Shown: positions 1-8,462 of the stretch, piece by piece
How the letters are laid out: each line of letters starts with the position of its first letter
Position numbering within the stretch: the stretch's first letter is position 1
From: Solitalea lacus
Lineage (GTDB): Bacteria > Bacteroidota > Bacteroidia > Sphingobacteriales > Sphingobacteriaceae
NCBI RefSeq assembly: GCF_022014595.1
Contig: NZ_CP091740.1
Location: forward strand, 2,282,200-2,346,199
DNA length: 64,000 nt
Reading direction: 5' to 3'
The notes under the pieces: model-generated
The model's input: only the letters and a program-made list of their open reading frames with translations
Databases searched by the model: none
What the model was told of the DNA's origin: nothing
Translations under genes and position numbers: made by a program

Positions 1-188
1 TTAATAACCTGTTTGTAATTTGTTTAAGCATGTAGATTGCAAAGCATTATTAGATAGTTGCGGCAATATAAACATTATTCTGCAGCTAATTAGCAATGTT
101 GTTCGCAATGAAATTAAATCAGAGTTTGTGTTAATAATATCTTTATGAAATATTGATTTTGTTATTAAAATAATTACAAATATTAAAT

Positions 189-222
189 TTTGTTATTAAT
201 TTAATAAATTCTTATATTTTTG
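189..222 (+). promoter_or_regulatory. Bacteroidota-type promoter of gatB
   Basis: A TTTG at 189-192 and a TAttTTTG at 215-222 match the -33 and -7 elements known for the primary sigma factor of Bacteroidota, with a 22-nt spacer. Transcription would begin only a few bases before the ATG at 232, giving a very short leader. The rest of the first 231 bases is AT-rich with no gene seen. Confidence 0.45.
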
Positions 223-231
223 TGAATAGCT

Positions 232-1698
232 ATGAGGTCAACAACTATTTACGACAAATACGAACTTGTGGTGGGTTTGGAAATACATGCCCAGTTATCC
301 ACTCAAACAAAAATTTTTTGTGCGGATTCCGCTGCATTTGGAGCGCAGCCTAATCGTAATATAAGTGCCGTTTCATTGGGTCATCCGGGTACTTTACCTA
401 AATTAAACGAGCGCGTAGTTGAATATGCGGTTAAGTTAGGTTTAGCAACCAATGGCGCAATTAATAAGTATAATGCATTTGACCGCAAAAATTATTTTTA
501 CGCCGATTTACCCAAAGGGTATCAGATCAGTCAGGATGCAAAGCCGATTAGTGTGGGAGGTTATGTAGAAATTGGGCTAAAGGATGGATCTCGTACCCAT
601 ATAAACTTGCATCATATCCATATGGAAGAAGATGCAGGTAAAAGTATGCACGATCAGGATCCGTTTAACTCTTATATCGACTTGAATCGTGCAGGAATTC
701 CTTTACTTGAAATTGTTTCTGAACCTGATATACGAAGTTCTGAACAAGCAGCTCAATACCTTACAGAAATGCGAAAGTTATTGCGCTACCTTGACATTTG
801 TGATGGTAATATGGAAGAGGGGAGTATGCGCTGTGATGCTAATATTTCGGTACGTTTAAAAGGAGCGACTGAATATGGGACCCGTTGTGAGGTCAAAAAC
901 ATGAACTCCATTAAAAACGTACAACGAGCCATAGAATTTGAGTTTAAACGTCAGGTTGAGGTGATTGAGGCAGGAGGAATAATTATTCAAAATACATTAA
1001 ACTTTGATGCCAATACTGGCGAAACATCAGTATTGCGAACCAAAGAAATGGCTAATGACTACCGTTATTTCCCTGAACCTGATTTATTGCCGGTGGTTTT
1101 AACAGATGCTTATATTGAAAATGTTAAAGCTGGTTTACCGCAATTACCAGAAAAACTGATTCAAAAATATACTTCAACTTTCGGACTTTCTGTTTATGAT
1201 GCCACAGTTTTAACGGAAAACCGACAGTTTGCCGAGTATTTTGAAGAATTAATAAAGCATACTTCAAATTATAAAGCTGCAGCCAACTGGATGATGGGAG
1301 CTTTAAAATCATATCTGAATGATAAGGTTATTGAAATTTATGAGTTTGTAGTAAAACCTAATCAAATTGCTGCTTTAATTAATTTAATTGATGGAGGAAA
1401 AGTGAATAATTCTGTAGCAGCACAGAAAATATTCCCGCTTCTTATTGAAAACCCAGAGAAGGAAGTTGAACTCCTGGCTCAAGAATTGGGTGTATTAATT
1501 GAGACAAATGATGACGATGTTTTAGGTTTTATTGATGAAGTACTTTCTAAATACCCTGAAAAAGTAAGGGAATACCATAAAGGGAAAAAAAATCTGGTTG
1601 GTTTGTTTATGGGAGATGTTATGAAATTGTCGAAAGGTAAAATTGATCCTAAATCGGCTAATAAATTAGTGATAGAGCGTCTCGAAAGATATAAATAA
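232..1698 (+). CDS. gatB: Asp-tRNA(Asn)/Glu-tRNA(Gln) amidotransferase subunit B
   Basis: GatB is the kinase subunit of the GatCAB amidotransferase, which converts misacylated Glu-tRNA(Gln) and Asp-tRNA(Asn) to the amidated forms in the cytoplasm. The 488-residue length is normal. The N-terminal ELVVGLEIHAQLST and the internal LEEGSMRCDANIS-like segment (here MEEGSMRCDANISV, near residue 195) are family hallmarks. The C-terminal YqeY-like tRNA-binding tail, rich in Lys, Asp and Asn, is present. gatA and gatC are not adjacent, which is common in this phylum. An intrinsic terminator follows at 1725. Confidence 0.97.
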   Translation: MRSTTIYDKYELVVGLEIHAQLSTQTKIFCADSAAFGAQPNRNISAVSLGHPGTLPKLNERVVEYAVKLGLATNGAINKYNAFDRKNYFYADLPKGYQISQDAKPISVGGYVEIGLKDGSRTHINLHHIHMEEDAGKSMHDQDPFNSYIDLNRAGIPLLEIVSEPDIRSSEQAAQYLTEMRKLLRYLDICDGNMEEGSMRCDANISVRLKGATEYGTRCEVKNMNSIKNVQRAIEFEFKRQVEVIEAGGIIIQNTLNFDANTGETSVLRTKEMANDYRYFPEPDLLPVVLTDAYIENVKAGLPQLPEKLIQKYTSTFGLSVYDATVLTENRQFAEYFEELIKHTSNYKAAANWMMGALKSYLNDKVIEIYEFVVKPNQIAALINLIDGGKVNNSVAAQKIFPLLIENPEKEVELLAQELGVLIETNDDDVLGFIDEVLSKYPEKVREYHKGKKNLVGLFMGDVMKLSKGKIDPKSANKLVIERLERYK

Positions 1699-1724
1699 CG
1701 TTAATTTAATTCATTATATTAAAT

Positions 1725-1769
1725 AAAGACTTTTTAAGTGGTAAAGCTTAGAAAGTCTTTTTATTTTTG
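1725..1769 (+). terminator. gatB terminator overlapping the next promoter
   Basis: AAAGACTTT (1725-1733) pairs perfectly with AAAGTCTTT (1752-1760) and is followed by a T-rich run. The same run contains TAttTTTG (1762-1769), the -7 element expected for the gene starting at 1774, so termination of gatB and initiation of the next gene share bases. Confidence 0.65.
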
Positions 1770-1773
1770 AATT

Positions 1774-2310
1774 ATGAAGTTTAAAGTTTTCATTTTGGCA
1801 GTTTGTGCCTTGTTTGTTGTTTCATGCAATTCGGGTAAGAAACAAGAATCAGTAAAAGTTACTGTTGCAAAAAATGGAATGCCTATAGGTAATGCAGAAG
1901 GATTTATGGCTCCTGAAATTTCATTGCCATCGATAACAGGTGAGCCTGTGGCATTGTCATCATTGCAGGGAAAATATGTAATGGTTGATTTTTGGGCTTC
2001 CTGGTGTTCTCCTTGTATGGCCGAAGTGCCAGAATTGACAAAGCTATACGGTACTTACAAGCATAAAGGATTTGAAATTTACGGTGTTTCGCTTGATAGG
2101 AATAAGGAACGTTGGCAATCGGCTGTTACGGATAACCAAATGCAGTGGGTTCATGTTTCTGATCTTAAAAAATGGGATTCAGAACCTTTAGATAGCTATG
2201 GAGTGGAATCCATTCCGACCAACTTTATTTTGGATAAGGAAGGGAAAATTATTGCCAAAAATCTTCATGGGGCTGAATTGGAGGGTTTTTTAAAGAAATT
2301 GTTCAATTAA
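1774..2310 (+). CDS. TlpA/ResA-like thiol-disulfide oxidoreductase lipoprotein
   Basis: A 178-residue exported protein. Residues 1-18 form a signal peptide ending in a lipobox (VVSC, Cys18), so it should be lipid-anchored in the periplasm. A redoxin/thioredoxin domain follows with the active-site WCSPC (Cys78 and Cys81) and the cis-proline segment ESIPTNF near residue 160. Such proteins reduce or exchange disulfides in exported proteins, often for cytochrome maturation; the client here is unknown. It is monocistronic by spacing. Confidence 0.88.
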   Translation: MKFKVFILAVCALFVVSCNSGKKQESVKVTVAKNGMPIGNAEGFMAPEISLPSITGEPVALSSLQGKYVMVDFWASWCSPCMAEVPELTKLYGTYKHKGFEIYGVSLDRNKERWQSAVTDNQMQWVHVSDLKKWDSEPLDSYGVESIPTNFILDKEGKIIAKNLHGAELEGFLKKLFN

Positions 2311-2341
2311 TTATTAACTGATATTAACTCTTTTTTACTTC

Positions 2342-2380
2342 TTAACAAATTCTTAATATAGGATTAACAAATTCGTTCAA
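2342..2380 (+). promoter_or_regulatory. Phased TTAACA repeats, candidate PHO box
   Basis: TTAACA (2342-2347), TTAATA (2353-2358) and TTAACA (2364-2369) are separated by exactly 5 bases each (11-bp period), with a degenerate fourth unit GTTCAA at 2375-2380. Two more TTAAC units lie upstream at 2314 and 2324. PhoP of Bacillus binds TT(A/C/T)ACA repeats with this spacing, and OmpR/PhoB-class regulators generally bind 11-bp direct repeats. The array lies just upstream of the PhoB-like gene, so autoregulation is inferred. A degenerate -7 (TActTTTA, 2390-2397) follows. Confidence 0.6.
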
Positions 2381-2396
2381 TTAGCAATTTACTTTT

Positions 2397-3098
2397 ATGG
2401 AAAATTCAGATATGACAACACCAAAACAAAAAATTCTAATTGTTGACGACGAGCCGGATATTTTAGAGTTAATAGAATACAATTTAAAAAAAGAGGGTTA
2501 TCAAGTATTCTTAGCTAATAATGGTCAGGAAGCAGTAACAGTTGCCAAGAAAGTACAGCCTGATTTGATCATTTTGGATATAATGATGCCTAAAATGGAT
2601 GGCATTGAAGCTTGTCGTTTAATGCGCAGTATGCCGGAGTTTAAAAATACATTCATGGTGTTTTTAACCGCAAGGAGTGAAGAGTATTCAGAAATAGCCG
2701 GTTTTAATGTTGGCGCTGATGATTATATTGCCAAACCAATTAAGCCAAGAGCCTTAATTAGCCGTATCAATGCGATTTTACGCCGCAATGTGTATAGCGA
2801 TGATAACTATGAAAATAAACTTGAAATAGGTGATCTGGTTATTGATCGTGAAGCTTTCGTTGTTTATCAGCAAGGTAAAAAAGTTATATTGGCTAAAAAG
2901 GAATTTGAACTGCTTTATTTATTAGCTTCAAAACCTGGTAAAGTTTATACACGAGAAATCATTCTTAAAAACATTTGGGAAGACTCAGTAGTTGTTACTA
3001 ACCGCACTATTGATGTACACATTAGAAAATTAAGAGAAAAGTTAGGAGATGACTATGTTTCAACCGTAAAAGGGGTTGGATACAAATTTGAATTATGA
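2397..3098 (+). CDS. phoB: PhoB-like OmpR-family response regulator
   Basis: A 233-residue response regulator. The receiver domain (about 11-130) has the acidic pair DDE (17-19), the phosphoacceptor Asp61 in LILDIMMPKMDG and the Lys of AKPIKP. A winged-helix DNA-binding domain fills the C-terminus (TNRTIDVHIRKLREKLG). It overlaps the kinase gene by 4 bases (ATGA), so translation is coupled. The first ATG (2397) overlaps a weak -7 element; a second in-frame ATG at 2412 would give MTTPKQKIL and may be the real start. Assignment to phosphate control rests on kinase similarity and the upstream TTAACA array, not on pst genes, which are absent here. Confidence 0.9.
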   Translation: MENSDMTTPKQKILIVDDEPDILELIEYNLKKEGYQVFLANNGQEAVTVAKKVQPDLIILDIMMPKMDGIEACRLMRSMPEFKNTFMVFLTARSEEYSEIAGFNVGADDYIAKPIKPRALISRINAILRRNVYSDDNYENKLEIGDLVIDREAFVVYQQGKKVILAKKEFELLYLLASKPGKVYTREIILKNIWEDSVVVTNRTIDVHIRKLREKLGDDYVSTVKGVGYKFEL

Positions 3099-4132
3099 TA
3101 AAAAACCCTACACCTCGTGTAATTGCTTTTTTAACTGCTACTATTTTAACCTGTGCTGTAGGGCTGGTATCAATTTTATTTAAGTCCTCAATTTGGGAGG
3201 TTGTTTTAGAAGTTGCGCTAAACTTTGGTTTTTCTTTTGTTTTAACACTGTATGCTCTGGAATTTTTCATCTACAGAAAAATAAAACTTATTTATAAGAG
3301 CATTCATCACCTAAAAACAGGTAAAGCAGACCCTGATTTTCCCCCTTTATTTGGAGGATCAGAAAACCCTATTTCAGAAGTGACTCAGGATGTTATAAAA
3401 TGGGCACAAGATCAAACCGTGGAAATTGAGCAGCTGCGTAAAAACGAAATGTTTAGGAAAGAGTTTCTAGGAAATGTTTCGCATGAGCTGAAAACACCCA
3501 TTTTTAACATTCAAGGTTATATCAATACGTTACTTGATGGCGCACTTGATGACCCGGATGTTAATTTACACTTTTTAACCAAGGCAGGTAGGAGTACAGA
3601 TAGGTTGGCGGCTTTGGTGGAAGATCTTGAATCGATTTCTCAGTTAGAATCAGGCTATCTGACTATGGAAATGGAGACATTCGATATTTATGATTTAGTA
3701 AAGGATGTTTTTGATTCAATGGAATTTATGGCCAATGATAAGGGTATTTCATTCGGTTTTAAAGCCGGTACAGATGTGCCGTTTATTGTTGAGGCCGACA
3801 AGTCGCGTATCAGACAGGTTTTGGTGAACCTTATCTCTAACTCTATAAAGTATGGAAATCCTAATGGGCATACGATTGTAGGACTTTATGATATGGACGA
3901 GAACATTTTGGTTGAAATAACTGACGATGGGATAGGAGTTCCACCGGAACACTTGCCTCGTTTGTTTGAGCGTTTTTACCGTGTTGATAGGAGTCGATCA
4001 AGAGCTGAAGGTGGAACAGGTTTAGGCTTAGCTATTGTTAAACATATTATTGAGGCACATAACCAAACCATTAATGTTAGAAGCAGTATTGGCGTAGGAA
4101 CAACATTTGGGTTTACTTTGAGAAAAGGTTAA
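3095..4132 (+). CDS. phoR: PhoR-like sensor histidine kinase
   Basis: A 345-residue membrane kinase. Two transmembrane helices (about 9-28 and 36-59) with almost no periplasmic loop are followed by a linker, a HisKA domain with phospho-acceptor His130 (NVSHELKTP) and an HATPase domain with N-box (VNLISNSIKYGN), G1 (DDGIGVPPEHL), F-box (LFERFYRVD) and G2 (GGTGLGLAIVKHI). The lack of a sensing loop resembles PhoR-type kinases that sense through transporter proteins. It is translationally coupled to the preceding regulator. Confidence 0.9.
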   Translation: MIKNPTPRVIAFLTATILTCAVGLVSILFKSSIWEVVLEVALNFGFSFVLTLYALEFFIYRKIKLIYKSIHHLKTGKADPDFPPLFGGSENPISEVTQDVIKWAQDQTVEIEQLRKNEMFRKEFLGNVSHELKTPIFNIQGYINTLLDGALDDPDVNLHFLTKAGRSTDRLAALVEDLESISQLESGYLTMEMETFDIYDLVKDVFDSMEFMANDKGISFGFKAGTDVPFIVEADKSRIRQVLVNLISNSIKYGNPNGHTIVGLYDMDENILVEITDDGIGVPPEHLPRLFERFYRVDRSRSRAEGGTGLGLAIVKHIIEAHNQTINVRSSIGVGTTFGFTLRKG

Positions 4133-4217
4133 TAGGCATTATCTGTGCATTATTAAGCATTCACACTCTACTTTTTTGTATTTTTGTCGACTTTATATAC
4201 GAGCGACAGATTATTTC

Positions 4218-4937
4218 ATGAAATTACCTTCTTTTAAAGACCTTATACTTTTTGAAAATGATGAAGTAATTGTGGTGAATAAACCACCATTTATTGCTTC
4301 TGTTGATGAACGTTCAGGAAACGAACCCAATATGTTGCGTTTAGCCAAGAGTTATTGGGAAGATGCTCAAATTTGTCATAGGTTAGACAAAGAAACATCC
4401 GGTGCGTTAATTTTTGCCAAAACTCCTGAAGCTTATCGATCAATTTCAATGCAGTTTGAGCATAGGCAGATAAAAAAAATATACCATGCAGTAATTGATG
4501 GCACTCATAATTTTGAAGAGAAAATGGTGGATTTACCTATCGCCAACTTCGGAAAAGGTAATGTGATAATTGATAAGTACGAGGGCAAACGTGCAGAAAC
4601 CATATTTAATTCCATTAAATTTTACAAGCATTTTACTCTGGTTGAGTGCCAGCCAAAAACAGGCAGAATGCATCAAATCCGGATTCACCTGGCAACGCAA
4701 AGAGCATCAATTGTTGCCGATGAAATGTATGGAGGAAAATATCCGTTTTTGTCAACCTTTAAAAAAGGATATCGATTGTCGAAAAATGAAGAAGAGCAGC
4801 CTTTAATTCGACGATTTGCCTTGCATGCTCGAGAAGTTACTTTTAAGTTATTAAATGGAGAGGAAACCACAATTAGCGCTGATTACCCAAAAGATTTCGC
4901 GACTTTTTTAAAGCTGCTTGATAAGTTTGACAGTTAA
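4218..4937 (+). CDS. RluA-family RNA pseudouridine synthase
   Basis: This enzyme isomerises uridine to pseudouridine in RNA. The protein of 239 residues lacks an N-terminal S4 domain and begins directly with the catalytic domain. The signature HRLDKETSG contains the catalytic Asp57; a later GRMHQIRIH motif is also conserved. An ATG at 4176 is in frame, but a TAttTTTG promoter element (4179-4186) lies downstream of it, so the start at 4218 is preferred. Target position (rRNA or tRNA) cannot be told from sequence. A bidirectional terminator at 4960 separates it from the opposing fucosidase gene. Confidence 0.85.
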   Translation: MKLPSFKDLILFENDEVIVVNKPPFIASVDERSGNEPNMLRLAKSYWEDAQICHRLDKETSGALIFAKTPEAYRSISMQFEHRQIKKIYHAVIDGTHNFEEKMVDLPIANFGKGNVIIDKYEGKRAETIFNSIKFYKHFTLVECQPKTGRMHQIRIHLATQRASIVADEMYGGKYPFLSTFKKGYRLSKNEEEQPLIRRFALHAREVTFKLLNGEETTISADYPKDFATFLKLLDKFDS

Positions 4938-4959
4938 TATCAACGAAATTAAATAAAAA

Positions 4960-4986
4960 AGTCCCGCAACTTGCGGGACTTTTTTG
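4960..4986. terminator. Bidirectional terminator
   Basis: AGTCCCGCA (4960-4968) and TGCGGGACT (4972-4980) form a 9-bp GC-rich stem with a 3-base loop, preceded by six A and followed by six T. It serves both the pseudouridine synthase gene (+) and the fucosidase gene (-). Confidence 0.88.
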
Positions 4987-4992
4987 TAGCTA

Positions 4993-6321
4993 TTATTTCG
5001 CCATTTCCATCACAATAATATTATCTATGCTCTCTTGATTTCTTTGAGTTATATCAAACGTTATCGAGCCTGACTTTTCTTTCTTGTACTTTATTGGTTG
5101 CTTATTATCAAACCAATAAACTTTTTTTACTTTATCAGGTAAAGTTAAAGCAATATGATCTTCTTTAGGGTTTAATAAATGGATATATGTTTTAGATCCA
5201 TTTTGGGTTACTGCACCCCATTCTTGTGGCTTTACAAACCCTCCTGATGTGTTATAGACGGTTTCACCATAGGTGTTCAACCAATTACCTGTTTGTTGTA
5301 AACGATCAATAAATTCGGGTTGAATTTCGCCATTTGGCATTGGACCTATATTAAGCAATAAGTTAGATCCGTAACCAGCAGCACGCACCAAAAGGTGGAC
5401 AATCTCTTTTGTTGATTTGTACTTTTTATCGGTGATGTTGAATCCCCAGCTACCGTTTAGAGTTTCACAAGTTTCTAATGGTAATCTTGATACGGATTGA
5501 CCGCTCAATCCCGCTTTATTTTCGCCAGGTAGATCACGCTCAAACATCTGGAAATCCTCTCCGGGCAAAGGACTCAAATGATGGTTGTTTCCCACAAGAC
5601 ATTGAGGTTGTAGCTTATGAATTAAACTATAAATTTCATCGTAATGCCAGTCAACTTTAGATTTTTGGGCTTTATCCTTGTCATTGTCAAGTTGATCCCA
5701 ATGTCCGTCAAACCATATAGTGGTCACTTCCCCATAATTGGTAAGCAGCTCAGTAAGCTGAGCTTTCATAAAGTTGATATAATTATTCCAATCTTCTTTT
5801 TTTGTTCTTCCGGTACCTTTTCCAGTTCTACCGGTTTCATATTGATAATCGTCGCGGAACCAGTCTAAAATTGAATAATAAAAGCAAAGTTTAACTCCTT
5901 GTTTATGGCATTCGTCGGCTAATTGTTTTAAAACATCTTTACCATATGGGGTATTGGTGATTTTCCAGTCTGATTGTTGAGTATCCCAATTGCTGAAGCT
6001 ATCATGATGGCGGGTAATTATGGTGATGTATTTCATCCCAGCTGATTTTGCAGTGCTTACCCATTTCGCCGCATTAAAATCAACAGGGTTGAAAAACTTT
6101 ATCAATCGCTTATAATCTTCAACTTTAATATTTCGATTATTCATTACCCATTCACCATCACCAAGAACACTCGAAGCTCCCCAATGAATAAACATGCCAA
6201 AGCGAGCCTGTTCAAACCATTGACGTGCTTTGATATTCTCTGGAGTAGGGTGGTAGTCTGTTTGTGCTTTTAAGGTAGAAAAGGAAAGTAATAATAAAAT
6301 AAACAGTACCGATTTTTTCAT
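4993..6321 (-). CDS. GH29 alpha-L-fucosidase, exported
   Basis: This enzyme hydrolyses terminal alpha-L-fucose from glycans. An upstream in-frame ATG exists at 6351, but the start at 6321 gives a clean signal peptide (MKKSVLFILLLLSFSTLKAQ), so the product is about 442 residues and periplasmic. The GH29 N-terminal core (FGMFIHWGASSV, HHDSFSNW) is complete, and the conserved WFDG motif contains the nucleophile, Asp205. A C-terminal beta-sandwich with DIT and IIV strands follows. It is not linked to other glycan genes, but the fucose operon about 50 kb away could use its product. Confidence 0.92.
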   Translation of the reverse strand: MKKSVLFILLLLSFSTLKAQTDYHPTPENIKARQWFEQARFGMFIHWGASSVLGDGEWVMNNRNIKVEDYKRLIKFFNPVDFNAAKWVSTAKSAGMKYITIITRHHDSFSNWDTQQSDWKITNTPYGKDVLKQLADECHKQGVKLCFYYSILDWFRDDYQYETGRTGKGTGRTKKEDWNNYINFMKAQLTELLTNYGEVTTIWFDGHWDQLDNDKDKAQKSKVDWHYDEIYSLIHKLQPQCLVGNNHHLSPLPGEDFQMFERDLPGENKAGLSGQSVSRLPLETCETLNGSWGFNITDKKYKSTKEIVHLLVRAAGYGSNLLLNIGPMPNGEIQPEFIDRLQQTGNWLNTYGETVYNTSGGFVKPQEWGAVTQNGSKTYIHLLNPKEDHIALTLPDKVKKVYWFDNKQPIKYKKEKSGSITFDITQRNQESIDNIIVMEMAK

Positions 6322-6407
6322 GATTAAATATTTAGGTTTAAAATTACGCATTGAAAATGCGCATTTTTTATCATTGAACCAAAATCGGTACTGCGTTAGA
6401 ACGTTAT

Positions 6408-6863
6408 CTAATTTTTGCCTTTACCTTTTCCCTTACCTTTTCCATTACCATTACCGTTGCCATTACCATTTCCATTTCCATTCCCCTCACTGTAACTCAT
6501 CTTCTTAGCTTGACCCGGAGGAATTGATTTGTATTTTGAACGGTGATCAGAATTATAGCGATATACATCATCTTCCGTATAATCAATTCTTACACGTTCA
6601 GAGTTAGAAATTACGATTGATGAAGGAAGTGAGCTTACTCTAATCCAACTTCCACCGCTTAGGTAAACATACTTTCCAAAAGAAATATCGAAATAAACAT
6701 TAGCACCTGGGTAGTAATAGTAATAGTCTCTATACTTCTTTTTATGACCCCAAGCTTTGGCATGGGGTGGAGGGCCATGTTTTTTATGAGATTCAACATA
6801 AACCGTTTCTGTACAAGCACTTAAAAAAATACCACTAACGGCAATAAGAATAATTTTATTCAT
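6408..6863 (-). CDS. Small lipoprotein with GN/GK repeat tail
   Basis: A 151-residue protein of unknown function. It has a signal peptide with lipobox (LSAC, Cys17), a His/Lys/Tyr-rich segment (KKHGPPPHAKAWGHKKKYRDYYYYY), a short conserved-looking beta region, a PPGQAKK motif often seen in small secreted Bacteroidota and proteobacterial proteins, and a C-terminal tail of seven Gly-Asn followed by five Gly-Lys dipeptides and a final Asn. The tail is encoded by a tandem hexanucleotide array. The basic, low-complexity tail could bind polyanions or the cell surface; that is only a guess. Confidence 0.75.
   Translation of the reverse strand: MNKIILIAVSGIFLSACTETVYVESHKKHGPPPHAKAWGHKKKYRDYYYYYPGANVYFDISFGKYVYLSGGSWIRVSSLPSSIVISNSERVRIDYTEDDVYRYNSDHRSKYKSIPPGQAKKMSYSEGNGNGNGNGNGNGNGKGKGKGKGKN
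6414..6485 (-). repeat. Hexanucleotide tandem repeat (12 units)
   Basis: Twelve consecutive 6-bp units encode the (GN)7(GK)5 tail. On the plus strand they read as variants of ATTNCC and TTTNCC. Because the unit is a multiple of three, copy-number change would alter tail length without breaking the frame. Confidence 0.85.
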
Positions 6864-6964
6864 TTGTTTGGTTGCTTAATTTGGTTGGGCGAAAGATAAA
6901 GATGAATTATGAAAAAAAGATGATTTATTCTTTTTCTAAATATTAAAATGTGCTTCTTGATAAT

Positions 6965-6989
6965 AAAAACGCCCGATAATTATCGGGCG
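6965..6989 (-). terminator. Terminator of the arginine decarboxylase gene
   Basis: CGCCCGATAA (6970-6979) and TTATCGGGCG (6980-6989) form a perfect 20-bp palindrome. On the minus strand it is followed by five T residues (6969-6965). It lies 35 bases beyond the stop codon at 7024. Confidence 0.85.
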
Positions 6990-7023
6990 CTAACTATAAG
7001 TATTTTGAGTAGCAATTAGCTAT

Positions 7024-8412
7024 CTACTGTACATATCCTAATAGTTTTAAAACTTGTTTAGAGTTTTGTTCCTCTCCAAATACCTCATAGTTAAACGTTT
7101 CATCACGGTTTCTACGAATCAAAATATGCTTTGGAGTAGGCATTAAGCAATGATGAATACCACCATAGCCACTTAATACTTCCTGATACGCTCCGGTATG
7201 GAAAAAGCCCAAATACTGAACTTTACGTGTTTTAGGCATATAAACTGAGTTCATATGAGCTTCCTGGTTGTAGTAATCCTGACCATCACAGGTAATACCA
7301 CCAAGGTTTACTCGTTCATATTCTGCGTCCCAGTTATTAATTGGTAATAAGATGTATTTTTGGTTGAGTGCCCAAACATCAGGTAGGTTGGTAATGAAAC
7401 TTCCGTCTAACATTAACCATTTTTCACGATCGTTTTGCTGTTTACGGCCCAAAACCTTGTAAATAATACCAGAGGCTTCAGCAACAGTATATTTACCGAA
7501 TTCGGTAACGATGTCAGGTACTTCAACTTCGTGTTCAGCACAAATCTCTTTAATACGCTTGATGATTTCATTGGTCATGTATTCATAGTCAAAATCAAAT
7601 ACCAATGAATCTTTAAACGGAAACCCTCCTCCAATATCAAGCATAGTCAAGGAAGGATTAATTTTCTTGAATTTACAGTATAAGGTTACGTGCTTCTCTA
7701 ACTCGTTCCAGTAATACGGAGAATCTTGAATACCAGAGTTGATAAAGAAGTGCAGCATTTTGATGTTGAAATTTGGATTCTTTTCAACACGCTGGTGATA
7801 AAAATCAATCACATCCTCAGCACGGATCCCTAAACGACTAGTGTAGAATTGTGAATCAGGTTGTTCTTCCGATGCAATGCGTATACCTAAGTTACATTCT
7901 TCTTCCAACTCATCGTCGTAAAAGAAAAATTCTTCTTTATTATCTAGAACTGGCATGATGTTTTTAAATCCATCATGAATCATGTCAACAATGTATTGTT
8001 TATATTGAGTGGTTTTGTAACCGTTACAAATTACATAAACGTTTTTGTTAACAATGCCTCTTTTTTCCAATGAATCAATCATAGGCATATCGAATGCCGA
8101 AGAAGTTTCGAGGTGGATATCATTCTTAAGGGCCTCTTCAACTACATGCCTAAAATGAGAACTTTTGGTACAGTAACAATAAATGTATTGGCCTCTGTAA
8201 TTATTGTTGATTATTGCCTTTTGAAATAACAATTTGGCCTGTTGAATTTTCTTAGAAATTAGAGGGACATAAGTGAAGCGTAGTGGCGTGCCATAAGTTT
8301 CAATTAATTCCATTAGGTTGATATCATGAAAGAATAATTCATCATCGATAATATCAAAACCATCTTGTGGAAAACCCACGCTTAAGTCAAGAAATTCCTG
8401 GTAGCTCTGCAT
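7024..8412 (-). CDS. speA: Biosynthetic-type arginine decarboxylase, short PLP fold-III form
   Basis: This PLP enzyme converts arginine to agmatine, the first step to putrescine. The 462-residue length matches the compact Bacteroidota form rather than the 630-residue E. coli SpeA. PLP-binding Lys83 lies in YCYCTKSSHF; the Gly-rich phosphate-binding loop (MLDIGGGFPF) is near residue 260; the TCDGQD motif near 375 carries the catalytic Cys at the dimer interface. Upstream, 202 bases separate it from ctlX and contain repeated complementary GTCAGTT segments, so independent regulation is likely. Other substrates of the family (ornithine, diaminopimelate) are less likely given the neighbouring arginine genes. 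Confidence 0.88.
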   Translation of the reverse strand: MQSYQEFLDLSVGFPQDGFDIIDDELFFHDINLMELIETYGTPLRFTYVPLISKKIQQAKLLFQKAIINNNYRGQYIYCYCTKSSHFRHVVEEALKNDIHLETSSAFDMPMIDSLEKRGIVNKNVYVICNGYKTTQYKQYIVDMIHDGFKNIMPVLDNKEEFFFYDDELEEECNLGIRIASEEQPDSQFYTSRLGIRAEDVIDFYHQRVEKNPNFNIKMLHFFINSGIQDSPYYWNELEKHVTLYCKFKKINPSLTMLDIGGGFPFKDSLVFDFDYEYMTNEIIKRIKEICAEHEVEVPDIVTEFGKYTVAEASGIIYKVLGRKQQNDREKWLMLDGSFITNLPDVWALNQKYILLPINNWDAEYERVNLGGITCDGQDYYNQEAHMNSVYMPKTRKVQYLGFFHTGAYQEVLSGYGGIHHCLMPTPKHILIRRNRDETFNYEVFGEEQNSKQVLKLLGYVQ

Positions 8413-8462
8413 CTATTATAATTTTTTGCAAAAATGTAATTTTTGGAGTAAAAAAATTAAGC

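Noticed and set aside
3749-3952. Antisense ORF inside the phoR-like gene
   Set aside because: It is a shadow frame of a well-conserved HATPase domain, with no recognisable product, promoter or start context.
6347-6361. CGCATT-GAA-AATGCG hairpin upstream of the GH29 gene as a terminator or operator
   Set aside because: The stem is only 6 bp and the T tract on the minus strand is interrupted; too weak to annotate.
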